From: Kitasatospora viridis
GTDB lineage: Bacteria > Actinomycetota > Actinomycetes > Streptomycetales > Streptomycetaceae
Direction: 5' to 3'
Assembly: GCF_007829815.1 (NCBI RefSeq)
Contig: NZ_VIWT01000001.1
Coordinates: forward strand, 372,001 to 436,000
Length of the DNA stretch: 64,000 nucleotides
Each line of letters opens with the position of its first letter. Position 1 is the stretch's first letter. Under the pieces are notes generated by a model. The model did no database searches. It was not told where the DNA came from and was given only the letters and a program-made list of their open reading frames with translations. Made by a program: the position numbers and the translations under genes. Below are positions 40,350-48,681 of the stretch, in pieces.

Positions 40350-41573
40350 ATGACGATCCTTCAGACCCCCTGCCTCGCCGCCACCAGCACGCCCCGCGAG
40401 CCCGGCCCGCTGCGTCTGCTGCTGCTCGCCGGCGGCCGCCGGTACGCGGCCGCCCTGGTGGTGGACGCCCTCGGGACCGGCCTGCTGCGCCCCTTCCTGC
40501 TGCTCTACGGGGTGAGCGTGCTCGGCCTGAGCCCCGGTCGCGCGGGCCTGGCGCTCTCGCTCGGGCTACTGGTCGGCCTGGCCGCGCTGCCGCTGACCGG
40601 GCGGTGGATCGACCGGGGCGCCCGCAGCCTGCCGGTGGCCGCCACCCTGCTGGTGCGCGCGGCCGGGGTGCTGGCACTGCTGCTGGTGCCGGGGGCCGAC
40701 GGGTTCACCCTGGCGGCGGTGCTGCTGGGGCTGGGCAGCCAGTCCTGGCCCACCGCGCACGCGGCCACGGTGGCCGCCCTGGTGACCGGGCGGACCCGGG
40801 ACGACGCGCTGGCCGCGGGCCGCTCGCTGCGCAACGCGGGGCTCGGCGCGGGCGCGCTGCTGGCCACCGTGGCGCTGGCCGGCGGCGCGGGCAGCCTGCG
40901 GGCGCTCGCCGTGCTGACGGCGCTGGCCTGCGCCGCGGCGGCCGCCCTGGTCTGGTCGCTGCGGCTGACCGCCCCGGCGGCGCCGCCGCGCCACCGCGAG
41001 GCGGGCCCCGCCGACCGGGCGAGCACCCTGCTGAGCCTGGCCAACCTGCCGTTCGCGTTCTGCTTCGACGTGCTGGAGGTGGCGCTGCCGGCGCTGCTGG
41101 TGACCCGGCTCCAGGTCTCGGCGGCCTGGTCCTCCGGGATCTTCGTGGGCAACACCGTGCTGGTGATCACCACTCAGCTGCTGGTGGTCCGGCGGCTCTC
41201 CGGGCGCGCCCGGCGCTCGGTGCTCACCCTGGGCGGGGCCCTGCTGGCCGCCTCCTACCTGGGCTTCTGGGTGGCGGGCGGGTTCGGCGGCGCGGCGGGG
41301 GCGGGCGCGATCTGCCTGGTCGCGGTGGTCTACACGGCGGGCGAGATCGTCTACACCGGCGCCGGCACCGCCCTGGTGATGGCCACCGCCCCACCGGAGC
41401 GGCTGGGCCGGGCGCTGGCCCGCTGGGAGCTCTCCAACGGCCTGGGCGCGGCCGCCGCCCCCGCCACCCTGACCGCCCTGCTCGCCGCCGGCCCGGGCCT
41501 GCTCTGGGGCACCCTCGCGGCGGCCACCGCACTCGGCGCGGCCGCGATGCGGCGCACCGCGCCCCAGGGGTGA
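40350..41573 (+). CDS. Major facilitator superfamily exporter
   Basis: 407 residues with about twelve hydrophobic segments in two halves. The first half contains GRWIDRGARSLPVAATL, the MFS loop 2-3 region. It likely exports a drug or metabolite by proton antiport. The divergent ArsR/DUF5937 regulator and the shared palindrome suggest induction by a toxic substrate. Start at ATG 40350 (MTILQTPCLA); an upstream in-frame GTG is possible. The substrate is unknown. Confidence 0.9.
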   Translation: MTILQTPCLAATSTPREPGPLRLLLLAGGRRYAAALVVDALGTGLLRPFLLLYGVSVLGLSPGRAGLALSLGLLVGLAALPLTGRWIDRGARSLPVAATLLVRAAGVLALLLVPGADGFTLAAVLLGLGSQSWPTAHAATVAALVTGRTRDDALAAGRSLRNAGLGAGALLATVALAGGAGSLRALAVLTALACAAAAALVWSLRLTAPAAPPRHREAGPADRASTLLSLANLPFAFCFDVLEVALPALLVTRLQVSAAWSSGIFVGNTVLVITTQLLVVRRLSGRARRSVLTLGGALLAASYLGFWVAGGFGGAAGAGAICLVAVVYTAGEIVYTGAGTALVMATAPPERLGRALARWELSNGLGAAAAPATLTALLAAGPGLLWGTLAAATALGAAAMRRTAPQG

Positions 41574-41580
41574 CTGCCCG

Positions 41581-42282
41581 TCAGCCGCGCAGCGCCGGGT
41601 GGTCGGCCACCACCGTGCAGGAGCCGGGCGCGATCTCGGTGAAGCCGGCGTCCCGCACCACCGGCAGCCCACTGCCCGTCAGCTCGGCCCAGCGGTCGGC
41701 CGGGGCGGTGCGCACGGCCAGCGCGAAGCCGGCCTGCTGCCACTCCTTGCGCTGGGTCTCGTCCAGTCGCCACCACGCCAGCTGGGCGGCGTGCCCGGTC
41801 TGCGCCATGGTCTTGCCGGCGCTCATCTCCAGCTCGGGGTTGAGCCAGAGCACCGGCAGCTCGGGGGCGGGGGCGGCGGGCACGTGGCCCTCGGGGTCGT
41901 CCAGCTCGGTGCCGGAGACCTGGAGCTTGGCCAGCTCCTTGGGCCAGCCGTCCAGCGGGACCGGCGGGAAGACCCGCACCTCGGCCGCCTCGCCGGTGAC
42001 CGTGATGCCGGCCAGCTCACCGGTCTTGCGCCACTCGCCGCCCCGGGCCCGCCGGACCACCTTGCGGATCCGGGCGTCCTCCCAGGCGTGCACGAGCTCG
42101 GCCCACTCGCCCTCCCCCGTCGCGCGGGGGTCGGCGAGCAGGGTGAGCACGGCGCGGGCCGAGGTCTCCAGCGCGTCGGTGCGGGCCGGCGGGTCGGCCT
42201 TCTCCAGGTGCACCACGAGCGGCAGCACGTACTGCTGCTTCTCGTCGCGGTCGTCGGGCTCGGTGGTGAAAGGAGAGGTCAC
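41581..42282 (-). CDS. PTH2-type peptidyl-tRNA hydrolase-like protein
   Basis: 233 residues. The C-terminal half has the Pth2 signature: MSAGKTMAQTGHAAQLAW (KxxAQxxHA) and VVRDAGFTEIAPGSCTVVA. The N-terminal half (QQYVLPLVVHLEKADPPART) is a second, more diverged domain, making this about twice the size of archaeal Pth2. The actinobacterial homologues are annotated as aminoacyl-tRNA hydrolases; activity on peptidyl-tRNA is not certain. It is convergent with the MFS exporter, 7 nt away, and follows an unknown gene on the same strand. Confidence 0.85.
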   Translation of the reverse strand: MTSPFTTEPDDRDEKQQYVLPLVVHLEKADPPARTDALETSARAVLTLLADPRATGEGEWAELVHAWEDARIRKVVRRARGGEWRKTGELAGITVTGEAAEVRVFPPVPLDGWPKELAKLQVSGTELDDPEGHVPAAPAPELPVLWLNPELEMSAGKTMAQTGHAAQLAWWRLDETQRKEWQQAGFALAVRTAPADRWAELTGSGLPVVRDAGFTEIAPGSCTVVADHPALRG

Positions 42283-42291
42283 CGGGACAGA

Positions 42292-43212
42292 TTACCGGCG
42301 GTAGCCGCGGCCGGGTTCGCGCTCCTCGGCCTCGTCGTAGCTGAGGAACCAGCCCTCGGGGTGGGTGACGGATAGTAGCTGCTCCAGCCGCGTCTCGCCG
42401 TCCTCGTCCGGGTCCTGGCCGGCCATGTCGTAGACGCCGAGCAGCTCGTCGGCGCAGCCCTCCCAGTCGTAGTCGTAGAGGTCGGCCGGCAGGTCGCCCA
42501 TCAGGTCGGCCACCGCCTGCGGCTGGGTGGAGAGCAGGCCCCGGGCGTCGGCCAGCGCGAGGCGCAGCGCGAGCTCCTCGCCGGGGCAGCGGGGCAGCGG
42601 CCACTCGCCCAGGCCCAGGTCCTCGGCCAGGTCGTCGAAGGCCCGGGCCATCGCCCGCCGCCAGGACCGGTGCATCGGCCAGCTGCTCTGCGGCAGCCGG
42701 GCGAAGACCGCCCAGTCGTGGTCCTCGCCGTCGACCACCGGCTCGTCGCCGTGCTCGTCGAGGTCGTCGTAGGCGGCGTCGGCCAGGGCCAGCAGCTGGG
42801 TGTGCAGCAGGCAGGCGGTGCGCGGGGTCAGCGTCCAGTCGCCGGCCGCGTCGTCCTCGCTGTCGAGCGGGAAGAGCTCGGCGAAGTCCGGCGAGAACTC
42901 GTCGGTGGTGCTCAGCTCCAGGGTTCCGCCCAGCGCCTCGATGCCGGGCACCGCGGCGACCAGGCGGTCGGGGTGCAGCAGCGCGCCGAGCGCGGCGTGC
43001 GGGTCCTCCTGCACCTCGCGCAGCAGTTCGCTGCGCTGGCCCGCCGCGTCGATGCCGGTGAAGTCGAACTCCTGCACCGCGGCCACCGCCGCCGCCCGCA
43101 ACGCCGGCCAGTCGGTCACCCGGATCCCGAGCACCACCGTCGCCTCGACCTCCAGCGCGCCCGGGTTGTCCGTCGCGCCCGACCCCTGTGGATGATCACT
43201 ACGCTCGCCCAT
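42292..43212 (-). CDS. Acidic cytoplasmic protein, unknown function
   Basis: 306 residues, strongly acidic in the middle and at the C-terminus, with no membrane segments. TACCGT (43224-43219) lies 6 nt before the ATG and there is no Shine-Dalgarno, so it is probably leaderless. Segments such as QSSWPMHRSWRRAMARAFDD and EELALRLALADARGLLS look like a conserved helical domain. The family is not recognised. It ends 10 nt before the PTH2-like gene on the same strand and may form an operon with it. Confidence 0.75.
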   Translation of the reverse strand: MGERSDHPQGSGATDNPGALEVEATVVLGIRVTDWPALRAAAVAAVQEFDFTGIDAAGQRSELLREVQEDPHAALGALLHPDRLVAAVPGIEALGGTLELSTTDEFSPDFAELFPLDSEDDAAGDWTLTPRTACLLHTQLLALADAAYDDLDEHGDEPVVDGEDHDWAVFARLPQSSWPMHRSWRRAMARAFDDLAEDLGLGEWPLPRCPGEELALRLALADARGLLSTQPQAVADLMGDLPADLYDYDWEGCADELLGVYDMAGQDPDEDGETRLEQLLSVTHPEGWFLSYDEAEEREPGRGYRR

Positions 43213-43314
43213 GCGCCTACGGTACGGCTTTTCCCGTCCGGGCTCACCGCCCGGGTACGGGATATTCGGGCGCGGTTGCCGCCTTCTCGGCCGGGGCGGG
43301 CGCAGGATGGGGGG

Positions 43315-43686
43315 ATGACGAACATCGCGGATTACGGCGGGGGCGTTCCGGCGGACTCGGACGTGTTGGTGGTGACGACCAACGAGGTCCCCGGGCACCG
43401 GGTGGACCGCGTGATCGGGGAGGTCTTCGGGCTCACGGTGCGCAGCCGGCACCTGGGCACCCAGATCGGCGCCTCGTTCAAGTCGATGCTGGGCGGCGAG
43501 CTGAAGGGGCTGACCAAGACCCTGGTGGAGAGCCGCAACCAGGCCATGGAGCGGCTGGTGGAGCAGGTCCGGGCGCGCGGCGGCAACGCGGTGCTGGCGA
43601 TGCGCTTCGACGTCACGGAGGCGGCGGACCTGGGCACGGAGATCTGCGCGTACGGCACGGCGGTGGTGATCAGCCCGCTGGGATGA
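43315..43686 (+). CDS. YbjQ/UPF0145-family protein
   Basis: 123 residues. The family pattern is clear: VLVVTTNEVPGHRVDRVIGE at the N-terminus, LVESRNQAMERLVEQVRARG in the middle, and NAVLAMRFD followed by ICAYGTAVVI at the end. YbjQ proteins are small oligomers sometimes called heavy-metal-binding, but no function is established. The ATG follows a G-rich AGGATGGGGGG. It is divergent from the acidic unknown protein. Confidence 0.88.
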   Translation: MTNIADYGGGVPADSDVLVVTTNEVPGHRVDRVIGEVFGLTVRSRHLGTQIGASFKSMLGGELKGLTKTLVESRNQAMERLVEQVRARGGNAVLAMRFDVTEAADLGTEICAYGTAVVISPLG

Positions 43687-43729
43687 TCTTCGCTGGGATG
43701 ATTCTCGATGGTCCCAATGTTCCACGACC

Positions 43730-44794
43730 GTGACCGTTGCAGCTTCAACTGATGTCGTGGTGATCGGCGGCGGACAGGCGGGCCTGTCCGCCGCCTACCA
43801 CCTGCACCGGCGCGGGTTCGCGCCGCACACCGGGTTCGTCCTGCTGGACGCCGACCCGGCACCCGGCGGCGCCTGGGCGCACCGCTCGCCCTCGCTGCGG
43901 ATGGCGACCGTGCACGGCTTCCACGACCTGCCCGACGCCGAGCTGCCCGAGCCCGACCCGCTGGCCCCGGCCCGCGAGGTGGTGCCCGGCTACTTCGCCG
44001 CCTACGAGGCCCGGCACGCCCTCCCGGTGGTCCGGCCGGCCAAGGTGACGGCGGTGCGCGACCTGGGCGAGCGGCTGCTGGTGGAGTCCACCGCGGGCGA
44101 CTGGACGACCCGGGCGCTGATCAACGCCACCGGCACCTGGACCAGGCCCTTCCTGCCGCACTACCCCGGACACTTCACGGGCCGTCAGCTGCACTACGCC
44201 GACTACCGGGGCCCGGAGGGGTTCGCCGGGCAGAAGGTGGTGGTCGTGGGCGGCGGCGCCTCGGCGGTCCAGCTGCTGGCCGAGCTCGGCGAACTGGCCG
44301 AGACGGTCTGGGTGACCCGCCGCGAGCCGGTGTTCCGGGACGGCCCGTTCACCCCCGAGGCCGGCCGGGCCGCCGTCGCGCTGGTCGAGCAGCGGGTCGC
44401 CGAGGGGCTGCCGGTCCGCAGCGTGGTGAGCGTGACCGGGCTCGGCCCGTCGGTGGCGCTGCGCCGGGCCGAGCAGCTGGGCGTGCTGCACCGCCGCCCG
44501 GTGTTCGACCGGCTGACCGAGCACGGCGTCGCCTGGGGCGGGGTCGAGGAGCGGGTGGACGCGATCATCTGGGCCACCGGTTTCCGCCCCGAGGTCGGCC
44601 ACCTGGCGCCGCTCGGCCTGCGCGGGCCGGGCGGCGGCATCCGGATGCTGGGCACCCAGGCCGCCGCCGACCCGCGGGTCCACCTGGTGGGTTACGGCCC
44701 GTCGGCCAGCACGGTGGGCGCCAACCGGGCCGGGCGGGCCGCCGTCAACGGGATCGTCAAGCTGCTGAGCCCGGTGCTCGCTCAGGCGTCGTAG
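43730..44794 (+). CDS. FAD-dependent oxidoreductase (CzcO/flavin monooxygenase-like)
   Basis: 354 residues from a GTG. FAD-binding GGGQAGLSAAYHL at the N-terminus, PGGAWAHRSPSLRMATVHG, a second Rossmann motif GGGASAVQL in the middle and IIWATGFRPEVGHLAPLGL near the end. The length and layout match the CzcO-like family (flavoprotein oxidoreductases related to thioredoxin reductase and FMOs). It may oxidise an N- or S-containing substrate. It converges on paaE with a 13-nt overlap; no operon partner. Substrate unknown. Confidence 0.88.
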   Translation: MTVAASTDVVVIGGGQAGLSAAYHLHRRGFAPHTGFVLLDADPAPGGAWAHRSPSLRMATVHGFHDLPDAELPEPDPLAPAREVVPGYFAAYEARHALPVVRPAKVTAVRDLGERLLVESTAGDWTTRALINATGTWTRPFLPHYPGHFTGRQLHYADYRGPEGFAGQKVVVVGGGASAVQLLAELGELAETVWVTRREPVFRDGPFTPEAGRAAVALVEQRVAEGLPVRSVVSVTGLGPSVALRRAEQLGVLHRRPVFDRLTEHGVAWGGVEERVDAIIWATGFRPEVGHLAPLGLRGPGGGIRMLGTQAAADPRVHLVGYGPSASTVGANRAGRAAVNGIVKLLSPVLAQAS

Positions 44795-45852
44795 TCCACC
44801 GTCACCCGGTCGGAGACCGGCCGGGCCTGACAGGTCAGCACGTAACCGGCCGCCAGTTCCTTCTCCTCCAGGGCGAAGTTGCGCCGCATCTCCACCTCGC
44901 CCTCGGTGACCAGGGCTCGGCAGGTGCCGCAGACCCCGCCCTTGCAGGCGAACGGCAGGTCGGGGCGGGAGCGCTGGGCGCCGTCCAGCACCGAGCGGTC
45001 GCGCGGCAGCCGCAGCACGCTGCGCCGGCCGTCCAGCACCAGGGCGACCTCGCTGAGCTCGCCCTGGTCGGCCTCGGTCGGCTCCGGCCGCTCGGCGACC
45101 GGCTCGTCCTCGGCGTGGAACAGCTCCTGGTGCACCGCCGCGGCGGGCACGCCCAGCTCGGCCAGCAGCGCCCGGGCCTCGGCGACCATGCCGAACGGCC
45201 CGCACAGCCACCAGTGCCCGACCGACTCGACGTCCACCAGCGCGCCGAGCAGCGCCCGGACCCGCTCGGTGTCCAGCCGGCCGCTGAGCAGCTCGGCGTC
45301 CCGGACCTCCCGGGAGAGCACGTGCACCAGCTCGAACCGGTCCAGGTAACGGTCCTTCAGGTCGGCCAGCTCGTCGGCGAACATCACCGTGTCGCTGCTC
45401 CGGTTGCCGTAGAGCAGGATGACGGTGGCCCGGGGGTGGGCGGCCAGCACGGTCGCGGCGATCGAGACCATCGGGGTGATCCCGGAGCCGGCCGCCAGCA
45501 GCACGTGGTGCGCGGGCTGCGTCAGGTCGGCGGTGAACAGGCCGCTGGGCGGCAACACCTCCACGGCGTCGCCGACGGCCGCGCGGCGCACCAGCTGCTC
45601 GGAGAAGAGCCCGCCGGGCACCTCGCGCACGGCGATCCGCAGCGAGCCGCCGGCCGGCGAGCAGATCGAGTAGGAGCGGCGCTCGTCGGCGCCGTCCACC
45701 AGCCGGCGCAGGGTCAGCGTCTGGCCGGCCCGGAAGTCGTAGTCGGCGGCGAGCTCCTCGGGCACCTCGAAGGTGACGGCCACCGCGTCCTCGCAGAGCC
45801 GCTCCAGTGCGGCGATCCGCAGGGGGTGGAACTGCGCGCGGCGGGCGGCCAT
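44782..45852 (-). CDS. paaE: Phenylacetyl-CoA epoxidase reductase PaaE
   Basis: 356 residues. FAD domain with RRSYSICSPAGG, NAD(P) domain with GSGITPMVSIA and WLCGPFGMV, and a C-terminal plant-type 2Fe-2S ferredoxin domain (CKGGVCGTCRA, with a later Cys in VLTCQA). It passes electrons from NADPH to the PaaABCD oxygenase, which epoxidises phenylacetyl-CoA, the key step of aerobic phenylacetate breakdown. Its ATG shares one base with the paaD stop, so it is the last gene of paaABCDE. Confidence 0.96.
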   Translation of the reverse strand: MAARRAQFHPLRIAALERLCEDAVAVTFEVPEELAADYDFRAGQTLTLRRLVDGADERRSYSICSPAGGSLRIAVREVPGGLFSEQLVRRAAVGDAVEVLPPSGLFTADLTQPAHHVLLAAGSGITPMVSIAATVLAAHPRATVILLYGNRSSDTVMFADELADLKDRYLDRFELVHVLSREVRDAELLSGRLDTERVRALLGALVDVESVGHWWLCGPFGMVAEARALLAELGVPAAAVHQELFHAEDEPVAERPEPTEADQGELSEVALVLDGRRSVLRLPRDRSVLDGAQRSRPDLPFACKGGVCGTCRALVTEGEVEMRRNFALEEKELAAGYVLTCQARPVSDRVTVDYDA

Positions 45853-46334
45853 CAGATCTCCTTCATGCGTTCGAACGGCTCCTGGCAGGCCCGGCAGCGC
45901 CAGAGCGCCTTGCAGGCCGTGGAGCCGAACCGGGACAGCTCCTGGGTGTCGGCCGAGCCGCACTGCGGGCAGGGCACCGCGAGGCGGGTTGGTCCCAGCT
46001 TCAGCAGCCCGGTGGGGCCGGCCGGCCCGGGCGGGGCGATCCCGGCGGCGGCGAGCTTGGCCCGGCCGGCCTCGGTGATCAGGTCGGTGCTCCACGGCGG
46101 GTCGAGGCGCAGCCGCACCTCGACCCCGGTGAACCCCGCGGTGCGCAGCCGCCGGTCCACGTCGCCGGCCATCTCGGCGACGGCGGGGCAGCCGGAGTAG
46201 GTGGGGGTGAGCCAGACCGTGACGCCGTCCGCCCGCTCGTCCACGCCGGCCAGCACCCCGAGGTCGGCCAGCGTGAGCATCGGCAGCTCGGGGTCGGGCA
46301 CGGCTCCGGCGATCTCGGCGACACCCATCGTCAC
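45852..46334 (-). CDS. paaD: Phenylacetate degradation protein PaaD
   Basis: 160 residues from the GTG at 46334, with GGGAG at 7 nt and a GTGA overlap with the paaC stop; an ATG six nt downstream is the alternative. The N-terminal DUF59/MIP18 domain is PDPELPMLTLADLGVL and TPTYSGCPA. The C-terminal zinc-ribbon-like part is CPQCGS, then CKALWRCRACQEPFE. PaaD belongs to the iron-sulfur assembly-like family and is needed to mature the phenylacetyl-CoA epoxidase. Confidence 0.95.
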   Translation of the reverse strand: MTMGVAEIAGAVPDPELPMLTLADLGVLAGVDERADGVTVWLTPTYSGCPAVAEMAGDVDRRLRTAGFTGVEVRLRLDPPWSTDLITEAGRAKLAAAGIAPPGPAGPTGLLKLGPTRLAVPCPQCGSADTQELSRFGSTACKALWRCRACQEPFERMKEI

Positions 46335-47209
46335 CACGTCGCTCCCGGGTGCTGGCGGGCCACCGCCTGGAGCTCGGCGAGCAGCGGGCCGAGCGCCTCG
46401 GTGTGCGCGCCCTCGCGGCCGCCCCGGCCGCCGATCCGGGCCAGCGGCGGCGCCGTCGGCACGGTCAGCCGGGCCTCGGCGACCAGCTCGGCCAGCTCGG
46501 CGAGCACCGGCTCGCGCAGCTCGGCCGGGTCGAGGCCGAGCCGCAGCTCGCTCTCGTGCGCGGTGAAGAGCTCGTCCAGCAGCGGCCAGAGCGCGTCCAG
46601 CCCGGCCTGCATCCGCTCGGCGGAGTGGGCCGTGCCGTCGCCCAGGCGCAGCAGCCAGCTGCTCGCGTACTCCTGGTGGTAGGCGAGCTCCTTGGCGCCG
46701 CGGGCGGCCACGGCGCGCAGCACCGGGTCGGGGGCGCGCTCGGCGAGCCGGGTGTAGAGCGCGTGCCGGGCGGTGGCGAAGAGCAGCAGCCGGGCCACGC
46801 AGTGCGCGAAGTCGCCGTTCTCCAGCTCGACCAGGCGCACGTTGTGGAACTCGTGCTCGGTGCGCCAGTAGGCGAGGTCGTCCTCGGTGCGCCCGCTGCC
46901 GTCGGCCTGGCCGGCCCGGGTGAGCAGCAGCCGGGCCTGGCCGAGCAGGTCGAGGCCGAGGTTGGCCAGGGCCACCTCCTCCTCCAGCTCGGGCGCGTGG
47001 GTGCACCACTCGATGAGCCGCTGGGCGAGCACCAGGGCGTCGTCGCCGAGCAGCAGGCAGTAGCGCGAGAGGTCGGCTCCGTCGACGTCCGGTGCCAGGG
47101 TGGTGTCCACGCCCAGCAGCGGATCGGCGAAGCCGGTGCCGTAGGCCCAGCGGGCCTCGGCCTCGTGGTCCTCCTGGGCCAGCGTCAGGTAGACGTGATC
47201 GTCCGTCAT
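46331..47209 (-). CDS. paaC: Phenylacetyl-CoA epoxidase structural subunit PaaC
   Basis: 292 residues, all-helical ferritin-like fold: LLGDDALVLAQRLIEWCTHA, then LANLGLDLLGQARLLL and ELAYHQEYASSWLLRLGDG. PaaC pairs with PaaA in the oxygenase core but lacks a functional di-iron site. It is the third gene of paaABCDE, beginning 11 nt after paaB and overlapping paaD. Confidence 0.96.
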   Translation of the reverse strand: MTDDHVYLTLAQEDHEAEARWAYGTGFADPLLGVDTTLAPDVDGADLSRYCLLLGDDALVLAQRLIEWCTHAPELEEEVALANLGLDLLGQARLLLTRAGQADGSGRTEDDLAYWRTEHEFHNVRLVELENGDFAHCVARLLLFATARHALYTRLAERAPDPVLRAVAARGAKELAYHQEYASSWLLRLGDGTAHSAERMQAGLDALWPLLDELFTAHESELRLGLDPAELREPVLAELAELVAEARLTVPTAPPLARIGGRGGREGAHTEALGPLLAELQAVARQHPGATW

Positions 47210-47220
47210 CTCGGTCCCCG

Positions 47221-47508
47221 TCAGATGTGCGGGACATCCTCGGGGATGTCGTAGAAGGTCGGGTGGCGGTAGACCTTGTCACCGCTGGGCTCGAAGAACG
47301 GGTCGCGCTCGTCCGGGGTGGAGGCGGTGATCGCCGTGGAGCGGACCACCCAGAGGCTGACGCCCTCGTTGCGGCGGGTGTACAGGTCCCGGGCGGCGAG
47401 CAGCGCCATCCGGTCGTCGGCCGCGTGCAGCGAGCCGACGTGCACGTGGTTGAGGCCGCGCCGGGGGCGCACGAAGACCTCGTAGAGCGGCCAGGACTGG
47501 TCAGACAT
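47221..47508 (-). CDS. paaB: Phenylacetyl-CoA epoxidase subunit PaaB
   Basis: 95 residues from the ATG at 47508, preceded by AGGAGG at 6 nt, which rules out an in-frame start 24 nt upstream. Family pattern: [20 protein letters not shown], then [18 protein letters not shown]. PaaB bridges PaaAC units of the epoxidase. Its start overlaps the end of paaA by 8 nt. Confidence 0.95.
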   Translation of the reverse strand: MSDQSWPLYEVFVRPRRGLNHVHVGSLHAADDRMALLAARDLYTRRNEGVSLWVVRSTAITASTPDERDPFFEPSGDKVYRHPTFYDIPEDVPHI

Positions 47509-48463
47509 CACGTTCCTCCTGCTTGCGGGCATACGCTGCGGCGGCCTCGCGGACCCAGGCGCCGTCCTCGTGGGCGGCCCGGCGGACCTCGACCCGCTGG
47601 GCGTTGCACGGCCCGTTGCCCTTGATCACGCGCATCAGCTCGGCCCAGTCGGGCTCGCCGAAGTCCCAGCCGCCGCGCTCCTCGTTCCAGCGCAGCTCGG
47701 GGTCGGGCAGGGTGACCCCGAGGTGCTGGGCCTGCGGCACCGTCATGTCCACGAACCGCTGGCGCAGTTCGTCGTTGGTGTGGCGCTTGATCCGCCAGGC
47801 CATCGACTGCGCGGTGTTGGGCGAGTCGGCGTCCGGCGGGCCGAACATCATCAGCGAGGGCCACCACCAGCGGTCCACCGCGTCCTGCACCATCCGCCGC
47901 TGCTCGGCGGTGCCGCGCATCATCGTGATCAGCAGCTCGAAGCCCTGCCGCTGGTGGAAGGACTCCTCCTTGCAGACCCGCACCATCGCCCGCGCGTACG
48001 GTCCGTAGCTGCACCGGCAGAGCGGCACCTGGTTGCAGATCGCCGCGCCGTCCACCAGCCAGCCGATCACGCCGGTGTCGGCGTAGTTCAGCGTCGGGTA
48101 GTTGAAGATCGACGAGTACTTCTGCCGGCCGCTGATCAGCATCTCGGTCAGCTCGCCCCGGTCCACGCCCAGGGTCTCGGCGGCCGCGTAGAGGTACAGG
48201 CCGTGGCCCGCCTCGTCCTGCGCCTTGGACAGCAGGATCGCCTTGCGCCGCAGCGAGGGGGCCCGGGTGAGCCAGTTGCCCTCGGGCTGCATCCCGATGA
48301 TCTCGGAGTGCGCGTGCTGGGCGATCTGCCGGACCAGGGTGGCGCGGTAGGCGTCGGGCATCCAGTCCCGGGGCTCGATGCGCTGCTCGGCGGCGATCAC
48401 CGCCTCGAACCGCTCGGCGAGCTCCGGGGTGCCCTGGGGCTCCGCCGTCTGCACTGGGGCCAT
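47501..48463 (-). CDS. paaA: Phenylacetyl-CoA epoxidase catalytic subunit PaaA
   Basis: 320 residues from the ATG at 48463, preceded by GGAGGAG at 6 nt. The di-iron ligand motifs are present ([13 protein letters not shown] and [10 protein letters not shown]), with typical PaaA stretches ([19 protein letters not shown]). It inserts oxygen into the aromatic ring of phenylacetyl-CoA. First gene of paaABCDE. A TetR-type palindrome lies in its leader, so it is probably controlled by a PaaR-like repressor encoded elsewhere. The ligase paaK and the later-step genes are not in the window. Confidence 0.97.
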   Translation of the reverse strand: MAPVQTAEPQGTPELAERFEAVIAAEQRIEPRDWMPDAYRATLVRQIAQHAHSEIIGMQPEGNWLTRAPSLRRKAILLSKAQDEAGHGLYLYAAAETLGVDRGELTEMLISGRQKYSSIFNYPTLNYADTGVIGWLVDGAAICNQVPLCRCSYGPYARAMVRVCKEESFHQRQGFELLITMMRGTAEQRRMVQDAVDRWWWPSLMMFGPPDADSPNTAQSMAWRIKRHTNDELRQRFVDMTVPQAQHLGVTLPDPELRWNEERGGWDFGEPDWAELMRVIKGNGPCNAQRVEVRRAAHEDGAWVREAAAAYARKQEERDV

Positions 48464-48478
48464 CACCAACTCCTCCCG

Positions 48479-48496
48479 ACTGACCATTCGGTCGGT
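48479..48496. promoter_or_regulatory. TetR-type operator upstream of paaA
   Basis: ACTGACC-ATTC-GGTCGGT, 18 bp with one mismatched pair, sits between the paaA promoter and its ribosome-binding site. It is a probable site for a PaaR-like repressor that responds to phenylacetyl-CoA. Confidence 0.65.
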
Positions 48497-48501
48497 TCCA
48501 T

Positions 48502-48529
48502 TCTGTAGCCACTGCCCTACCGATGACAA
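48502..48529 (-). promoter_or_regulatory. Promoter of the paaABCDE operon
   Basis: On the minus strand TTGTCA (48529-48524), 16 nt, TACAGA (48507-48502), just upstream of the operator. Confidence 0.5.
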
Positions 48530-48566
48530 GGACCACCTGGCCCGCACCCCGGGAAGCCGCCGAGCA

Positions 48567-48610
48567 GACGCCGCGGTGACGCCGCGGAGACGCCGTGGAG
48601 ACGCCGAAGG
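48567..48610. repeat. Four 11-bp tandem repeats upstream of the paa promoter
   Basis: GACGCCGCGGT, GACGCCGCGGA, GACGCCGTGGA and GACGCCGAAGG are contiguous, one per DNA turn, 38-80 nt upstream of the paaA -35. The last overlaps the left arm of the M20 gene's terminator. Confidence 0.7.
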
Positions 48611-48670
48611 GGGCGGACCCTGGGCCCCTCCTGCCCGTTGGCGGGCAAGGAGGGCGGGCCCGCCCCCTTC
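48606..48670. terminator. Terminator of the M20 peptidase gene
   Basis: Outer arms GAAGGGGGCGG (48606-48616) and CCGCCCCCTTC (48660-48670), with further inner pairing, begin 12 nt beyond the stop codon at 48682. Confidence 0.7.
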
Positions 48671-48681
48671 CGTGGTACCGG

